Positions 1 to 12,151 are shown, numbered from the stretch's first letter. The stretch: 64,000 bases of DNA from Saturnia japonica (GCA_033032175.1 CM065307.1:9486001-9550000); one strand, 5' to 3'. Translations and numbers: made by a program. Notes: generated from the letters alone by a model not told the origin.

Positions 1-980
1 TACAACTGGATCAGAATTTGATTGTTGTCATGTAAGACTGACTAATCTTTATCAGGGATTTTACAGATATGAGATTTTGTATCTGGATATGGATATGGAT
101 ATATATATATATATATATATCAAGCGTATGTAATCAGTTTCGTTTATGGATAAATTACATTTTCAAATAATTACATTTAGAAGGAAAGTTTATATTATTA
201 GAACATTTGTATGTGAACAATAATAATCTTATTTTAGATAGTTATTTTGGTAAACTTTAAATATTTTTTTGTTTGACAGTGTCTCATTCGACTTTGTCCC
301 TATTCGAAAAATTTATACAAGTCAACTCATTTGCGCGCGTGGCCCTATGTGTAACTAAAACATGCATAGATACAGTGACTATGTGTGCACGTTCAGAGGT
401 ACAGTCAAGTACACAAAAGAATTTTATTAGCTATTTTACTTATATTATGTCGAAAATTTTTACATTTTATTTGTTAAAATTTAAAATATATCAACAGCTC
501 AATTAGGTAAATGCATGTTTATTGAACATGTTATTCTGTATCACTACCATTAGAAATACCATTCTATTAACTTCATTGTTTCCGTCACATTTTATTCAAT
601 GTTATGTAAAGCAATATACCTATATTTTGAAATTTCCCCATATATTATCTATAGGTATTTACGATGATATAGTGGTAGACGAACAATTTTTGTACCATAT
701 TGCTGAGTATTTTTTTTTTCGCAGCAATGGTAGGTATTGCTGAATATTTATCTTTTAAAACTAGAATTTAGCGTTTTTTTTTTTAATCTTATGGTACGAC
801 GCGTTATTATACACAACCACTGGTTAGGTGAAATATTTTCGACCGAGCAAAAACAAAGTGATAGAAACTGCCGCGTCACTGTCATACAAATAAAAAATGC
901 ATGTTTACTAGCTCACGCACACATGGGGCCGCTCTCAAAGTTGAGTTGAAGTCTCTATACCCTGTTTTCTATTGGTGTAG

Positions 981-1153
981 GTGTTCATATTGCCACGCGT
1001 TCGTTGGCTTGGCGAGCGTTTGGAGGGCGCTTTGAGCGGACTAGGTGGTGCGGATCGGGTCGCCGCTGGTAATCTCAAGCATCAGCTGTTGAAGGTCCTC
1101 GCACCCGTTGTGCGCCAACTTCGCCAGTCACCTGACCATCCCGACGATTACAA
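981..1153 (+). CDS. Taf6: TAF6 exon: last HEAT-repeat segment
   Basis: The acceptor is gtgtag before 981 and the donor is caa/gtacct after 1153. It opens in phase 0 with V-F-I-L-P-R and ends two bases into a Lys codon. It carries [10 protein letters not shown] and [13 protein letters not shown], the most diagnostic TAF6 block in the window. The intron upstream (1-980) shows no exon. Confidence 0.88.
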
Positions 1154-4100
1154 GTACCTATCGATTCTACATTTATTTGTTATTGTTCTTCATCTTTTAT
1201 GTATTGGTAACTGTGTTCAAGCACAATTTTGCCAATGTCATGTTAATAGAATACTTTTCTAATGTTTCTTGTAATCTTCAAACATAGCTCTAACAAGATG
1301 GCGACTCCTTTGTTAAAACCGTCTAGGGAGGTTTTGTGGCACAAAATACATAGGAACTTTTGTTGTTATTTAAGGTTTGAAGCAATTAAAGATACCGCGT
1401 CGATAGACGTGAGTTCGAGACCTTACAATGAGTCTGAGCTTTCGGTGAACGATACCATCGCGATGAAACTATTGCATGGCGGTACGGAATTTTCTACTGC
1501 CCCAGCTGTCTAGCTACCATCCTCACGTTGAAAATCCGTCTCCAAGCACCTATAGGTTTATAACGGTAGTTGCACTTGAGGCAGTTTCACTAGGTTTAGC
1601 TTAGCACCATGTGAGGCCCATCGACACTAAACATCAGGTGAGATCGCGGCGAAACGCTAAACCTGTAAAAAAAATCTTCAATTGTGCACAATAAACGTAA
1701 AATGCCATCATTGTTACTAAATATAGGGCCAAATAACGTAAGTTTATGTATTGAAATAAAAATCGCCACATCACAGATACGGGAAAAACTCGTTGTTGTG
1801 GTTCTTGCAGCAATTTTGTTTAATAAATAATATAAAAAACTGTGTGTCAGTTCCAGCGCACAACTAGTGTGTTTACTCCTTAAGTACTTACGATTCTGTA
1901 TGTAAGTATACACACACATGATTTCAAAGTGAAAGGTACGCATGGTACCTTGCGTAGAAAGACCTAATGCTTTTGTGTAACTTTTGTATTAATTTCACTC
2001 TTGATAAAATTTCCATATCGTGAGTCTTATATGTAAATCAATTTTCTTAAGGAGTAAACCCCAAGAAATTTGGTTGTAGGCGAGAGTACGGGTACCTAGG
2101 CCCTAGTCTGCAACAGGCGGTGAGCAAACTGCGCACATCGCCGGCAGGTGGCGCGGGTAGCGGCGGTGCTGTAGCCGTGGTGACGTGCACTCCGCCCCTC
2201 CTGCCTACTGCACACCCTCCTTCACCGTCGTCATCGCAACCCACACACCTCGCTAAATCCGTCGGTAAGTACGTAACTGTTCCTGTTATACGCCTACATG
2301 ACCCTTACCAAGCACGTGCCGTAACAATTTACGTTCTATAGAACATGCAACAATTCTAATGATATACATAGGTATAGGTGTGAATTGTTTATTAACTTTG
2401 GAATAATATTATTTTTAGATGCGTTGGCTTCACGTAACATGGTTATCGCGTCCCCGGCGCCGCAGTCTCCGGCTCCGTCGACGCCGCCTCCTCAGAAATT
2501 CGTTATAGTAGCGTCTCAGCAAAAATCCCAGCAAGTACATATCAATAGATTCATCTTGTTGTTTTTGTTTTAAGGTGTATATGGACAACGCCCTGTCCGC
2601 GGACAAGTTTGGCTTTTGATACAGCTAACGGAACATTTTAAAACCACGTGCAAAACATTTGGAAAAGCATATAACAATTTGTACAGTTGTTTTCTAGGCT
2701 GAAAACTTGTTAATCAAACTATCGAAATGTATCGTACTGATGATTTGATTTGTGTATTAGTTATATTGATTCCAGTTTGTTTCTGAAGTTCAAGCTCAAG
2801 ATTTTCATTAGATTTTTTTTCATTAATGGTATTATTCCGATTCATATAACTTTAGTATTACACTTGATACATGTATTATTCGAAGAATGTTAACAGGCTT
2901 ACAACTTTCCAAAGGTTTAACATAAGTGTTTTCAGGCGTACAATATTATTATTTATTAACATATTATTGATAAGCCTGGTCGAATTTTTATTGGTTCATT
3001 TGGTGGCAAGAATGATTTCAAAACCTGTGATAGTTTCGACTTTTATGAATGAACTAAGTACTACTTAATATAAATGTTATTGTGTTCGATTCTATATGTC
3101 ATAATGATATACATAATTATTCACACAGGCTCAATCAGTGAGTGGCTCCGGGCATATAGTAGTTCACGGTTCGCAACCGACAATTGTGCGGAGTCAACAG
3201 GTAAATATTATTTTTAATTGAAAGTCCATTGTAGTAGATAATATAATGACTGAAGTTGTTTTTGTAGTTTGCACGTCAAAAATATACTGTATGTAGGTTG
3301 AACGCAAAAGGCATTTATTTTTGAATGTTGCATACATTGGGATGTAGATTTTTAATATGTTTGAAAAATTTCATAATTTTTAAATACAGTGTAATCTCCA
3401 TGTAGTATTTTATTGCGTTACTTATTGAGGGTTCTAGTTAAATGGAGTGTAGAGAAAAAACAATAGAATTTTACAAATACAATGACAATTTCAATTTGTT
3501 AGTTTTTTTTATGGTTGTAACAGTGTAATTTACAAATTATGTCTTACTTTCTAACGTAACAAAATTATTGTCATCTTTGTGCGATGTTTTTGCTGTGCTA
3601 GTATTTAATTATTATTTTCTTACGAATTCTAGAAAAACATAGCTAAAACAATAAGATAACATAATCAAAATCAAAATAATCTTTATTTAATTTAGGCCCT
3701 AAAAAGGCACTATTGAATGTCAAAACACTACTGCCGGTTCGGAAAATATCCCAGACATCGAGAAGAACCGGTAAGAAACTCGATCGGGTTTATCTCTTTT
3801 TTTTTTTTGTTAACTGTACAAATGTTACAAATGTAACAGGTACAATAATAATATATTAGTGGATGCACAGAGAGAGAGAGTCACTTCCAGACATCACTAT
3901 CATTCACATAATGATCCACCCTATAACAGCCTTTTGACAGTAAAACCCGCTTGACATGGTCCTTGAACTTGTTGTCAGGTAAATCAGTAATGTGCTTCGG
4001 GATCTTGTTATAGAACCTAACACTATTACCTAAAAAACTTTTATTAGTCTTACTAAGCCTAGAACACGGTTCGACTAATTTATCTTTATTTCTAGTATTT

Positions 4101-7100
4101 ACATTGTGCTGATCTTTGACAAAATCCAGCTTGTCTAAGTTTTTACGGACATACATTAAGTTATCAAAGATGTATTGGGGAGGGCAAAGTTAAAATACTA
4201 AATTCCTGGAACTTGTTCTTTAGTGATTCGCGGGGTCTCATATTGTAAATTGCTAAAATAAGCTAATAAAAGAAGGTCATTTAAAATTTTTGATAAAAGA
4301 AGATGATAACAATAGAAGTTCGATCAGTTGAAAGTTACAAATTCAGAAATAATGAAGACCTTAAGTTTATAATATTGAAGTAAGGGCGCGGTAGTGTTAT
4401 ACGATTCAAAGCTTTTTTCAAGCATGTTGAATTGTTGATGTTGAATGCATTGTATGTTGAATTACCTACGCTCCTAAAAGATAATTATTACGTCGCCTTA
4501 CTTCTGGGGTAAGTAGGTAGGTGTAGGAGTAACTAAACAAATAATTGCTACTTACTAGTTCTACACAATCCACACATCCGTTGCATATATATTTAAAAGA
4601 AATGTTAGATCTGCTATTCGATAACGGTCATATAACGGAAGAAAACGGAAATGTCTATGTAACTAATATGCTTAAAATTTCTTATCACTCCTTGATTAAG
4701 AACTGCCCATGAGCTATATGTATATAGAGTTTACCAATCTTTTTATATTATCATAAACCCATTTTTACGTTTTAGTGGTTTCTGTTAATAAACGTTCACT
4801 GTATAGAGTTTACACTGTATTTTTTAACTGTGTTATGAGCTTGCGATTACCGACGTCTGACGTTTGAATGGTAACATGCTAAAGTGAAGTGTTGGTGCCG
4901 GAGCACGCCAGTAAGAATTAGGATTACTTGCATGAAGTTCGATAACTATAAACGATATTATATGTATAGAGCTGAAGTAGATTTGTTTATTATTATTTTT
5001 ATTTATTTTAATATTGATTCGGTATTCTAAAACGCATGCATCTATCTCTCCTTTTATATTTATAATGTTTACAATGTAGAGTTGTTGTTATGTGTTTGGC
5101 TCATTGAAATAACTGTATTATAACCGAGGCGGTTGATGTGTCCTATGTTTAAAGAATCAATAACGCCATGATAAAGTTATTCTCAATGACGTATTTTCCT
5201 CGAAGTGTACTCATAAATTGTGGGCAATATCCAGCGGATCAAAGTGATTCACAACACCGATTTGTATGAAGTAAAAAGTAATTCAAAAAATTATACTGAT
5301 TAATTAGGGGTATGCGTATAATTCGAACCGAATAATTATAATCTTCGTAATTTCGAATTACATATAAGTTTTTTGAATCAAAGGAGATTTCGAATTGTGT
5401 CTAAATTTCTAAAATAATTTGTAATGTTTGCACTATAAAATTCAAACTTTAAATATTGATTAACATAAACATTTTTTGAGTGTTTTGGATGTGCGTGGGG
5501 GGGGGGGGGGTGTGTGGACGGTTAGTGGACTGTGTTTTTAATAAGAATTACGTTATCTAAGTCTTGAGATAAAAATTCGGCGGAAATCCTTGCTAACGTA
5601 CGAGTATTTCGACATCACTGATTATAAGGTAAAACCACTGAGTACTTAGTACTGTAGGCACTTATAGTTTATAATTTCTTCATCTCAACAGTAGAGATGG
5701 TTACGGACACAATAAGACACACGACTTATTAAGACTGTACCCCCACGCCCCCGCAAAGTGCGAGTTCAAGGCAATTAGCGGTGCCTCAAGGACGCGGCAG
5801 AGATTCTTGAACCATCATTCACGGGAGAGTTGTACCCCAATATGAGATTATCGAGTACACGTTTAGGCGCAAACAATTCTTATATACAAGATTGGGATCA
5901 TCCGGAATTCAATTTATTATGCAAAAGTTAAATCTATTAATTTCAATAATTACGTTTTATTCAGAAAATCAACTATCCGATTCGATCCCAATGCTATTCG
6001 CATTTCTCTAAAAATTAATGCTTCCTTTTATTTTTTTAAGAAAGTCAATATCGTCATGTTTACTCTCCTAAAGTGGGTACAGAATTGAAAGGTGTTGTGT
6101 CGCATGTTTATTCCTGTAACGATGTACTTTTTAAAATATAATTGATGTAGTTATAAGTAGATGAGGATGTGGTGTGTGTGCCTGTGCGTAGTCGGTGGTG
6201 GTGACGAGCGGTCCTGCGGGGGGTGCGGCAGGGGTTGCGGCGGGGGGTGCAACGGGGGTTTCAAATCAGCCCGCTGCCTCAGCGCCGCACAAAATGGTAG
6301 TGCTGGGTGTGCAGGCGGCCCCGTCTGCTAGCCAACAGGGACTCTCTGCCCCGCCTTCCGCTTCACAGGTCAGTTGATGCAGTGTTGTACGTTAGACATC
6401 ATATAAAATTTTCCCAGGTCTTTGAATTTTTCTTAAAAACTTATAGAAAATTCTAAAAAACTTTCAATATTTATTTCTAGTGTTTTTAGGATCTTTAGGA
6501 ACTCCTAAGTAAACGGCATCATTGAAAATACTCCCGCGAATTTTTATAAGTTTATACAGTAGGTACCAGATGATTGCATAAATTGTTGAAAGCCCAATGA
6601 GTACCTTGTTAATATATAAAAAATATGTATGAAATAACTTTTACTCTGGAAGAACCCGATTCAACTTCTCTGTATGATAGGAATAGAAAAAATTTAAATA
6701 CAGATGTGAAATCTGTACCTTTAATTACAGATAATATTATTATTAAAATTAAATCTATATAATAGTCGATAATATAGTTGGTAAAGAAATCGCTAAAATA
6801 GTTCGAAGTTTGTAAAACTTTGTTAAAAGGCACTCGAAGCGTTCCAACTCAGTACTCGGGAGTAGCAGTATAAATTAGTGGTCTCGGTTAGAACCCACGA
6901 TTTTTCTGAGATTGGTTATAAATAACAATATACTATAGTGTGCATTTAACATCAGTGCTGTTCCAAAATATAAATAAGAAAATTGAGGTGGTATAGCGAT
7001 CCAACCGGGTAACTCCGTACAAGTGCTGAGCAATCTTTATCTTCATTATTGGAAGGGTAGAATGAAGTAACCATAGAAAGTAAATTGTTACGTCGTGCAA

Positions 7101-8083
7101 ATTTTTACTTAACTTAGAAGCATGTATTTCCACTATTAATTATAATCGGAAAATAAATGACAATGATAAACGTAAAAAACATTTTGCATGACAAAATTCT
7201 AAACGCAATGAGAATTTTTTTTTTCTTACTTTGTTCAGCGTTACTTTTATGGTCCTTAAAACCACTTACTTTTTTGTTTTTTCATTTACATTGCTTACAC
7301 ACCCCTCAATTGTTTTAAACCATAATCGTATTATCGATAACATATAAACTTTAAAAAAAGATCAGTAATACTAAAATCAACAACCAATACAAGTTATGGC
7401 ACTTCCTACATCGGCCAAGTACCAACTTGAGACAGTGGAGGCAATCGAGAGACGTGCCAAAAGACTCATCATCAATACGCTAATTGAGCTTTGAACATCG
7501 GCGTAAAGTTGCCAGGTTATTGGTTTTATGCTGGATACATTTCGAGGAGTATGAGTTGGAAATCCCTTATCCTCCTTCCATCATCGGACGACAAGATACC
7601 TCTCATCGATATATGGTTGATATTACACCAGTGCGCACGAAGCGTTTTGCTTGCAGATTTATCATGCACATCGCTAAAGAGTGGCACTCTTTGCCTAAGT
7701 TTGTGTTTCCCGATAATTACAACCTGGGTATCTTCAAGTAACGAGTAAATAGGTGCCTTCTAGGCAAGCGTGCTCCATCGTATACCACATTTTAACATCA
7801 TAGGAACATCACTAACGATCGGGCAAGGTACTGTACAAAGGCGAGCCTATTTATTTATGGTTTAAAAAAAAATCTATAAAACAAAAATTATGTGTCTATG
7901 CAACCTACCTTTCATGAAAATAATACATATAGTAAATCAATACACATACGAAGTTTGTTTAATAATCTTTTTTTTTCGGTCGTTTAGGCTCCAGTATCGG
8001 TGGTGACAAAACCGGTGTTCTCACGTAATACCGGCGGCCCGCAACCACCGCCCGAGCTTGATGACCTGTCGCATCTCGCCTGA
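981..8083 (+). CDS. Taf6: TAF6, TFIID subunit 6 (3' six coding exons, 5' part outside window)
   Basis: Encodes the C-terminal 272 residues of TAF6, a histone-fold and HEAT-repeat subunit of the general transcription factor TFIID in the nucleus. The coding join is 981-1153, 2080-2264, 2419-2534, 3129-3200, 6192-6368 and 7988-8083. All junctions are GT-AG and the phases agree throughout (819 nt including TGA). The identity rests on the end of the HEAT domain: [15 protein letters not shown], then [23 protein letters not shown]-like SPDHPDDYK and EYGYLGPSL, which follow the order seen in animal TAF6. The low-complexity tail also has the family's PPPxKFxxV motif ([12 protein letters not shown]). 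The histone fold and most HEAT repeats lie upstream of base 1. The tail after the HEAT region is Ala/Gly/Ser/Pro/Gln-rich and presumably disordered. No start can be assigned here. Confidence in the family is high; the upstream exons are unseen. Confidence 0.9.
1154..2079 (+). other. TAF6 intron with no further gene seen
   Basis: The intron between the first two TAF6 exons of the window. Open frames here (such as 1262-1513 plus and 1596-1943 minus) resemble no known protein and have no exon-like context. Confidence 0.6.
2080..2264 (+). CDS. Taf6: TAF6 exon: end of HEAT domain and start of Pro/Ser tail
   Basis: The acceptor is ttgtag before 2080 and the donor is gtcg/gtaagt after 2264. The split codon restores Lys, followed by [10 protein letters not shown], the conserved close of the TAF6 HEAT region. 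The rest is Gly/Ala then Pro/Ser-rich ([17 protein letters not shown]). Confidence 0.88.
2419..2534 (+). CDS. Taf6: TAF6 exon: PPPQKFVIV motif
   Basis: The acceptor is atttttag before 2419 and the donor is caa/gtacat after 2534. It encodes a Ser/Pro/Ala stretch ending in [17 protein letters not shown], matching the PPPTKFIV-type motif of the TAF6 tail. It ends in phase 0. Confidence 0.86.
3129..3200 (+). CDS. Taf6: TAF6 exon: 24-codon microexon
   Basis: A 72-bp phase-0 exon between tcacacag and caacag/gtaaat. It encodes [14 protein letters not shown] followed by [10 protein letters not shown]. It is too short to be found as an ORF and is supported by both splice sites and phase. As an exact multiple of three it could be skipped without breaking the frame. 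Confidence 0.8.
3666..4255 (-). mobile_element. CR1-like non-LTR retrotransposon, 3' fragment
   Basis: In TAF6 intron 3201-6191. The minus frame 4156-3881 reads through [33 protein letters not shown] and [16 protein letters not shown], the C-terminus of a CR1-clade reverse transcriptase ORF. Upstream (4157-4250) the homologous frame continues as [13 protein letters not shown] but is broken by an extra C near 4180. The 3' UTR ends at 3666 in short TTTTGATTTTGAT-like repeats, the expected CR1 terminus. Its 3' end is the same family as the fragment at 28823-29057. It is a dead, 5'-truncated copy. Confidence 0.8.
4256..6191 (+). other. Rest of TAF6 intron; no gene seen
   Basis: AT-rich intron DNA. 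A run of about 12 G at 5498-5510 is the only simple-sequence feature. The stretch 5690-5830 is less AT-rich but has no frame or splice logic. Confidence 0.5.
6192..6368 (+). CDS. Taf6: TAF6 exon: Gly/Ala-rich tail
   Basis: The acceptor is gtgcgtag before 6192 and the donor is tcacag/gtcagt after 6368; both ends are phase 0 (177 bp). It encodes [19 protein letters not shown] and then [17 protein letters not shown]. The GC content is sharply higher than in the flanking introns. It could be skipped in frame. Confidence 0.84.
7396..7870 (+). pseudogene. Jockey-like LINE, C-terminal remnant
   Basis: In the last TAF6 intron. The first frame (7396-7491) gives [21 protein letters not shown] frameshift near 7490 leads to a second frame with [23 protein letters not shown] and [19 protein letters not shown], then a stop at 7739 and more homologous residues ([13 protein letters not shown]). 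This is the C-terminal segment of insect Jockey-type reverse transcriptase ORFs. It is 5'-truncated and has several lesions. Confidence 0.75.
7988..8083 (+). CDS. Taf6: TAF6 terminal coding exon
   Basis: The acceptor is cgtttag before 7988, in phase 0. It encodes [14 protein letters not shown] and ends [20 protein letters not shown]. The 3' UTR follows at once, with AATAAA at 8175-8180 and 8641-8646. Confidence 0.86.
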   Translation, partial: APVSVVTKPVFSRNTGGPQPPPELDDLSHLA

Positions 8084-8665
8084 CCTCGTCTCGCGCCGCG
8101 CACTTACAACGTCACCATCGTCAAAAAATATACGAAGAAGAAGACATAATATCACTTTCAGATCGAACTTCCTGAATAAATAGGCACTTCTTTCACACTG
8201 GCGATGCGGTGTTTTACCATTATGAAATTTAATTTTATTGATTCCTGCAATATATTATAAATACTTTTAACACGTCATGCGAGAAAGAACGACAGAACTA
8301 TGCTATAAACCGAGATAGACATATGAGCGCGACGTCGCGTCTGGTGTTAATAACGTGTGTTTCTCAACATGGGTGAATTTTCAATTCAAGATCTAATGTG
8401 ACAGTTTTTTTGGGATATTTATTTTTACTTGAAAAAACGAAATAATAGCAACAAAATTACGATATTTTTTGAAAAACCTAGGGCTATGTATATTTAAACT
8501 GTGATTTAAATATCAGATTTCCAAGAAAAATCTAATATAAAATGTCGAATTGAAATGAATTTTGTCATGTAAATGATTGTGATAATGTAAATAATTTAGT
8601 GTCTTGTATTCAACGATAAGTTGTAGACGTTAATGATGCAAATAAAACACACTGTGGTTACAATT
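8084..8665 (+). terminator. TAF6 3' UTR and polyadenylation signals
   Basis: AT-rich sequence after the stop codon. AATAAA occurs at 8175-8180 and again at 8641-8646, the latter followed by GT-rich sequence (tgtggttac) as expected of a cleavage region. The choice between short and long 3' UTR cannot be made from sequence alone. Confidence 0.5.
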
Positions 8666-9200
8666 AGGTTTTTATTGAACAAAAATCTTTGATGTGTTTG
8701 ACCAAAAAACAACAATCCTCTGAAAAATAATCAACTTTGGTTTAATTTTTAATTGCAAACACGTAATACTAAATAAAAATTACAATATATTTTTAAAACA
8801 AAAAAAAACGCGCTTCTAAAAAACAGCTTTGGTCTACATTTTAATTGAAGAAATAAAAATCTCAAATATCTTTGATTATTTTAACAAAAATTACTACTCT
8901 CTAAAAAATAATCAGCTTTGGTTTAATTTGTAATTTTCTAAAACGTTTTATTTATTAAAAATCACATTTTTCTTAAAACAAAAATATACTAGCCTAAAAA
9001 AAGTTTTGGTCTACATTTTAGTTACTAACACGTAACATGATATAAAAATGTGAAACAACTTCGATTTTTTTAACAAAAATAACTAGCCTCTAAACGTAAT
9101 CAGCTTTGGTATAATTTTTAATTGCTAACACGTAATTTACAATGAAAATCACAAAACCTCTTAATGAAAAAAAAAATTATCATCTAAAATATAATGTAAT
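8655..9200. repeat. Dimeric AT-rich minisatellite (about 90-bp half-units)
   Basis: Five copies of a unit are marked by (c)agctttggt at about 8732, 8824, 8913, 9002 and 9101. Copies alternate between two types: AATCAGCTTTGGTTTAATTT (1, 3, 5) and AAAGCTTTGGTCTACATTTT (2, 4). The higher-order period is therefore about 180 bp. Each unit also contains a TTTTAACAAAAAT-like stretch. It lies directly downstream of the TAF6 polyadenylation signal. Confidence 0.7.
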
Positions 9201-10187
9201 TACTATATAATCGGCTTTTAATAAAATTGAGTAACATCACAAAATATTTGTTCAACATTGTTTCTTTAAAGATATGGTCGTTTTAAATGCAAGTTTGATC
9301 TTCAAAAGTTATATCTTTTAATACGACGATTTTCTGATTCATTATAATTGTTTTATAGTATTACTATTTTTTATGACATAGAATCCAAGGCGTTTGCCAT
9401 ATATGCAAAGCTCATCAATATCACATAACAAATGGCTTACTTTTAGTAAGCTTTGTAAGTTTAGTAGAGAATGAGTCGCAAAGTACTTGGTGAATGGAAA
9501 GTCTTCCTCTTAAAGCTTTAAGATTTTTTGGAAGTAGAGTTTCTCTTTCTTATATAGAATCTTCCTTTACTGTTATGATAATTATATTATCAACATTGTC
9601 TTTTAATACTTCACAAATTGAATCAAAATCGCCAATATCACGTCCGTAATTAATTATTTTATGGGCTATTCTCTCAAATCGGCTCCTACACTGTCAGGGG
9701 CACCCTTAACATGCCCGCCTCTGTATAATTCCAAGTAATTCTAGAAATGTATTCAAAATCATTCCGAATCTGTGATATTACATAAAACATGAATTTGTTT
9801 CGGTACTGTGATATGAGGAGTCCGACAAGAAATATATTGTTGTGATAAATGCATTAATTTCCAAGGTTGGTTTTATCAATGGAATTAAATACGTCCAAAT
9901 AGCAGCCACATCATGACGAACACAACTGCTAATACTGCATACAGATATTGGTCGAACTGATCCTAAAGAAAAGTTTTTTATGTATATTATTTAAATTATG
10001 CAAGGTAATTTGTTGTCTGCTTCCTCCAAAATTAAACGACTGGACTTCCTCAGCATACTTTAAGGCGCAATTTTCTGATAAATCAACGCGAGTAACGGCT
10101 TCCGAGACTTAAATTTTCCTTTAAGGTCTTCATGGTATTATATTGGGCTTCAATATTATGAATATGTACGAAAAAGGGATCTATCAA

Positions 10188-10495
10188 CGTAGAAATGGGT
10201 AATACTGCGCTACACCGCGCGATTGCGCCAACTCAGTTTACTGCGCCGAATGTATTAACACACTATTCCAAATGTGTAAGCGCATAGCGCACTACAACGC
10301 AATGGGCCGGCTAAGCGACAGCGTCGCACCCCGCCGCTCGCGCCGGTTTGCCGACTCATTCATTTGTCAAACTTTCTTGGCTCGAGTACTATTTTGCTGC
10401 ACCGTGGCAAACATTTGAGTTATTTCAATGCGCCGACGCAGTAAGCTGCGCTTGAGTTTTGAGTTGACGTAATGGGGTTATCCACGTTTCTAATT
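10188..10495. mobile_element. Foldback element nested in the decayed transposon gene
   Basis: The left end starts tagaaatgggtaatactgcg. The right end, read in reverse, starts tagaaacgtggataacccc. Both then share imperfect CTTACTGCG-type motifs. GC content is well above its surroundings. The flanking sequence on both sides belongs to the same minus-strand protein remnant, so this is a later insertion. The target duplication is unclear. Confidence 0.45.
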
Positions 10496-10734
10496 TTTTT
10501 ATTGTAGTTGTGTAGTTATTCGTTCCTTTACCGTTACTACTACATTCATTTTAAGCCCTTTTTTTGTTACGTCTTTGAATGCTCTCCTCAACTTAAAATA
10601 AATCAAATTGGAGTCATTCGAAAACTCTTTGTAGATAATATTCTCATCTTGACAAGAAATGCACACTCTCAGTAGACATTTTGACGTGACAACGTCTTAT
10701 AAATTGGTTTGCCGGGTGACACTTCAAGAAACTG

Positions 10735-10900
10735 CGTTACGCTCCGCTCACGTTATGCGCTCACAATGAGAGCGAGTGAGAGGCACGCGTCCCTTCCACT
10801 CGGGCATGGTTAGCCCGCCTAAGAGCGAGAGAGACAGACATAAAGTCGTTGTCACGTAAAACTTTCGCCCGTATACCGACTTTACAGGCAACCAATTTTA
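10735..10900. repeat. GC-richer insert of unknown class
   Basis: A sharply bounded stretch rich in gagagcgagtgagaggc-like and gcgagagagacagac-like sequence, followed by cgttgtcacgtaaaac. It interrupts the decayed transposon gene between its Cys-rich and Lys-rich parts. It looks like part of a non-autonomous element, but no ends were found. Confidence 0.3.
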
Positions 10901-11974
10901 TAACATAAATTCGAGAATAATAACTCATGTGAGATTTTTTCATCTATAGATGCATCATGCGATGCTTTTATTAATAATTATATATTTGTATGTTAAGAAC
11001 ACAACATGTATCTCTGTCTGAAGGTTGAGGATGACGTACCCAAAATGGACGATGTTTCGTAAAATATGAATAATTTAATTTAATATTTGTTTTTGACAAT
11101 AATTTTCTGTGTAAAACTTTCAGTGGGGCTGTAATATAGCGTTTCTGCATCCTCCGCTTGATTTTAGTTACAAATTCTTTTCAACAGCAGAATAGTTCTC
11201 ACATCATCATTGTTGTAAAAAATTTCGATGGTTCTATCACAAGCAAACGAAACTTACTGTTCTTTCTGGACCTCAAATGGGAATTGATACACGTCTTCTG
11301 TTTAGGTACCTGGTTGTTACCATCATTCTGGTTATTTGATAAGTCACTCTTGTTGTTGAGATTTGATTTTTTACCTGAAAATTATCAACCATTGTTTTTT
11401 TTTTTATTTCTACAGGTTTTTTATTATGTTTATCAATTGGATTATTTTCTTAAATTCTCTATAACGTATCTTTCTTTCTGCTTTTTGTGTCTCTTCTTTT
11501 GTAAATAAATCTATAGGATTTTCTGTAGACTTGGTAATTTCTTTAGAAATTTTGTCAGATTTTAGAACATTAACTACATTTGGAAACTCTGATGACGTCT
11601 GTTCTGTTTTGCACTGTCTATATTTCTTCGAATTTTCCTTCCACTGTTTACGCACTTTTTTTTGCGCACGTGGACTTTTTTCGGTGATGGATGTCTGTTT
11701 CTTGTCTTCTTTACGGTTTTTTTTATTTTATTTAGCACGTTGGTTTTCTTTTTGTAGGCCATATAATTCGTATTCACTTTTTATTTCTAAATACTTACGT
11801 CTTTTGGGCCTATGTTGGGCTCAACACTCTGCTTTGGTTTTAGCCATGGCCATAGTATCAGCGTAAGGAAATAAATTAGTAAAAAAAATTACATCTAATA
11901 ATTATTATTTTATTGCACAGCAATATAATTCATTCAAACTTTTTTGAACATTATTATATTACTCTAATTTATAT

Positions 11975-12151
11975 GCGGTGGAAGTGGGAGCGAGAGGTTT
12001 ACCAACGAAATCTCTCTATAACTTGCTAAAAGACCTCGGCCTGTCAAGAACTGCAGTAAGTTCTATTTTAGAACGAGTATCTAAAGCAGTAGGCTTTTAC
12101 CAAATCTGGCTTGGCAAGGAGGGTATCGGGAGCAGTCAAGGTGAGCGCTGA
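11975..12151 (+). pseudogene. Retroelement protein fragment
   Basis: A 58-codon open frame with VEVGARGLPTKSLYNLLKDL and LSRTAVSSILERVSKAVG, ending at a TGA. The VEVGARG...SLYxLLKDLGLxR pattern is typical of C-terminal segments in insect retroelement ORFs. The exact clade is not clear. Confidence 0.5.

Larger units (their letters stand above)
9390..11847 (-). pseudogene. Decayed DDE-like transposon protein gene (family not named)
   Basis: Reading the minus strand across frames recovers one collinear protein. The N-terminus from about 11847 is MAKTKAEC, followed by a Lys-rich region with KKVRKQWKENSKKYRQCK. A Cys-rich part follows (10690-10590: CLLRVCISCQ). Then come HIHNIEAQYNTMKTLKENL (10190-10130), GGSRQQITLHNLNN (near 10030), FGSVRPIS and RHDVAAIWTYLIP (9960-9890), SQYRNKFMFYVI (9810-9775), WNYTEAG and KGAPDSVGADLRE (9735-9665), and GRDIGDFDSICEVLKDN. 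The order and motifs match a widespread animal repeat-encoded protein family with Q-Y-K/R-N and TEAGHGKG motifs, which I take to be a transposase but cannot name. Stops and frameshifts are many. It is split by an inserted element at about 10190-10495. Confidence 0.65.

Noticed and set aside
10761..10943. 60-codon minus frame
   Set aside because: Spans an unidentified GC-richer insert and has low complexity; no homologue recognised.
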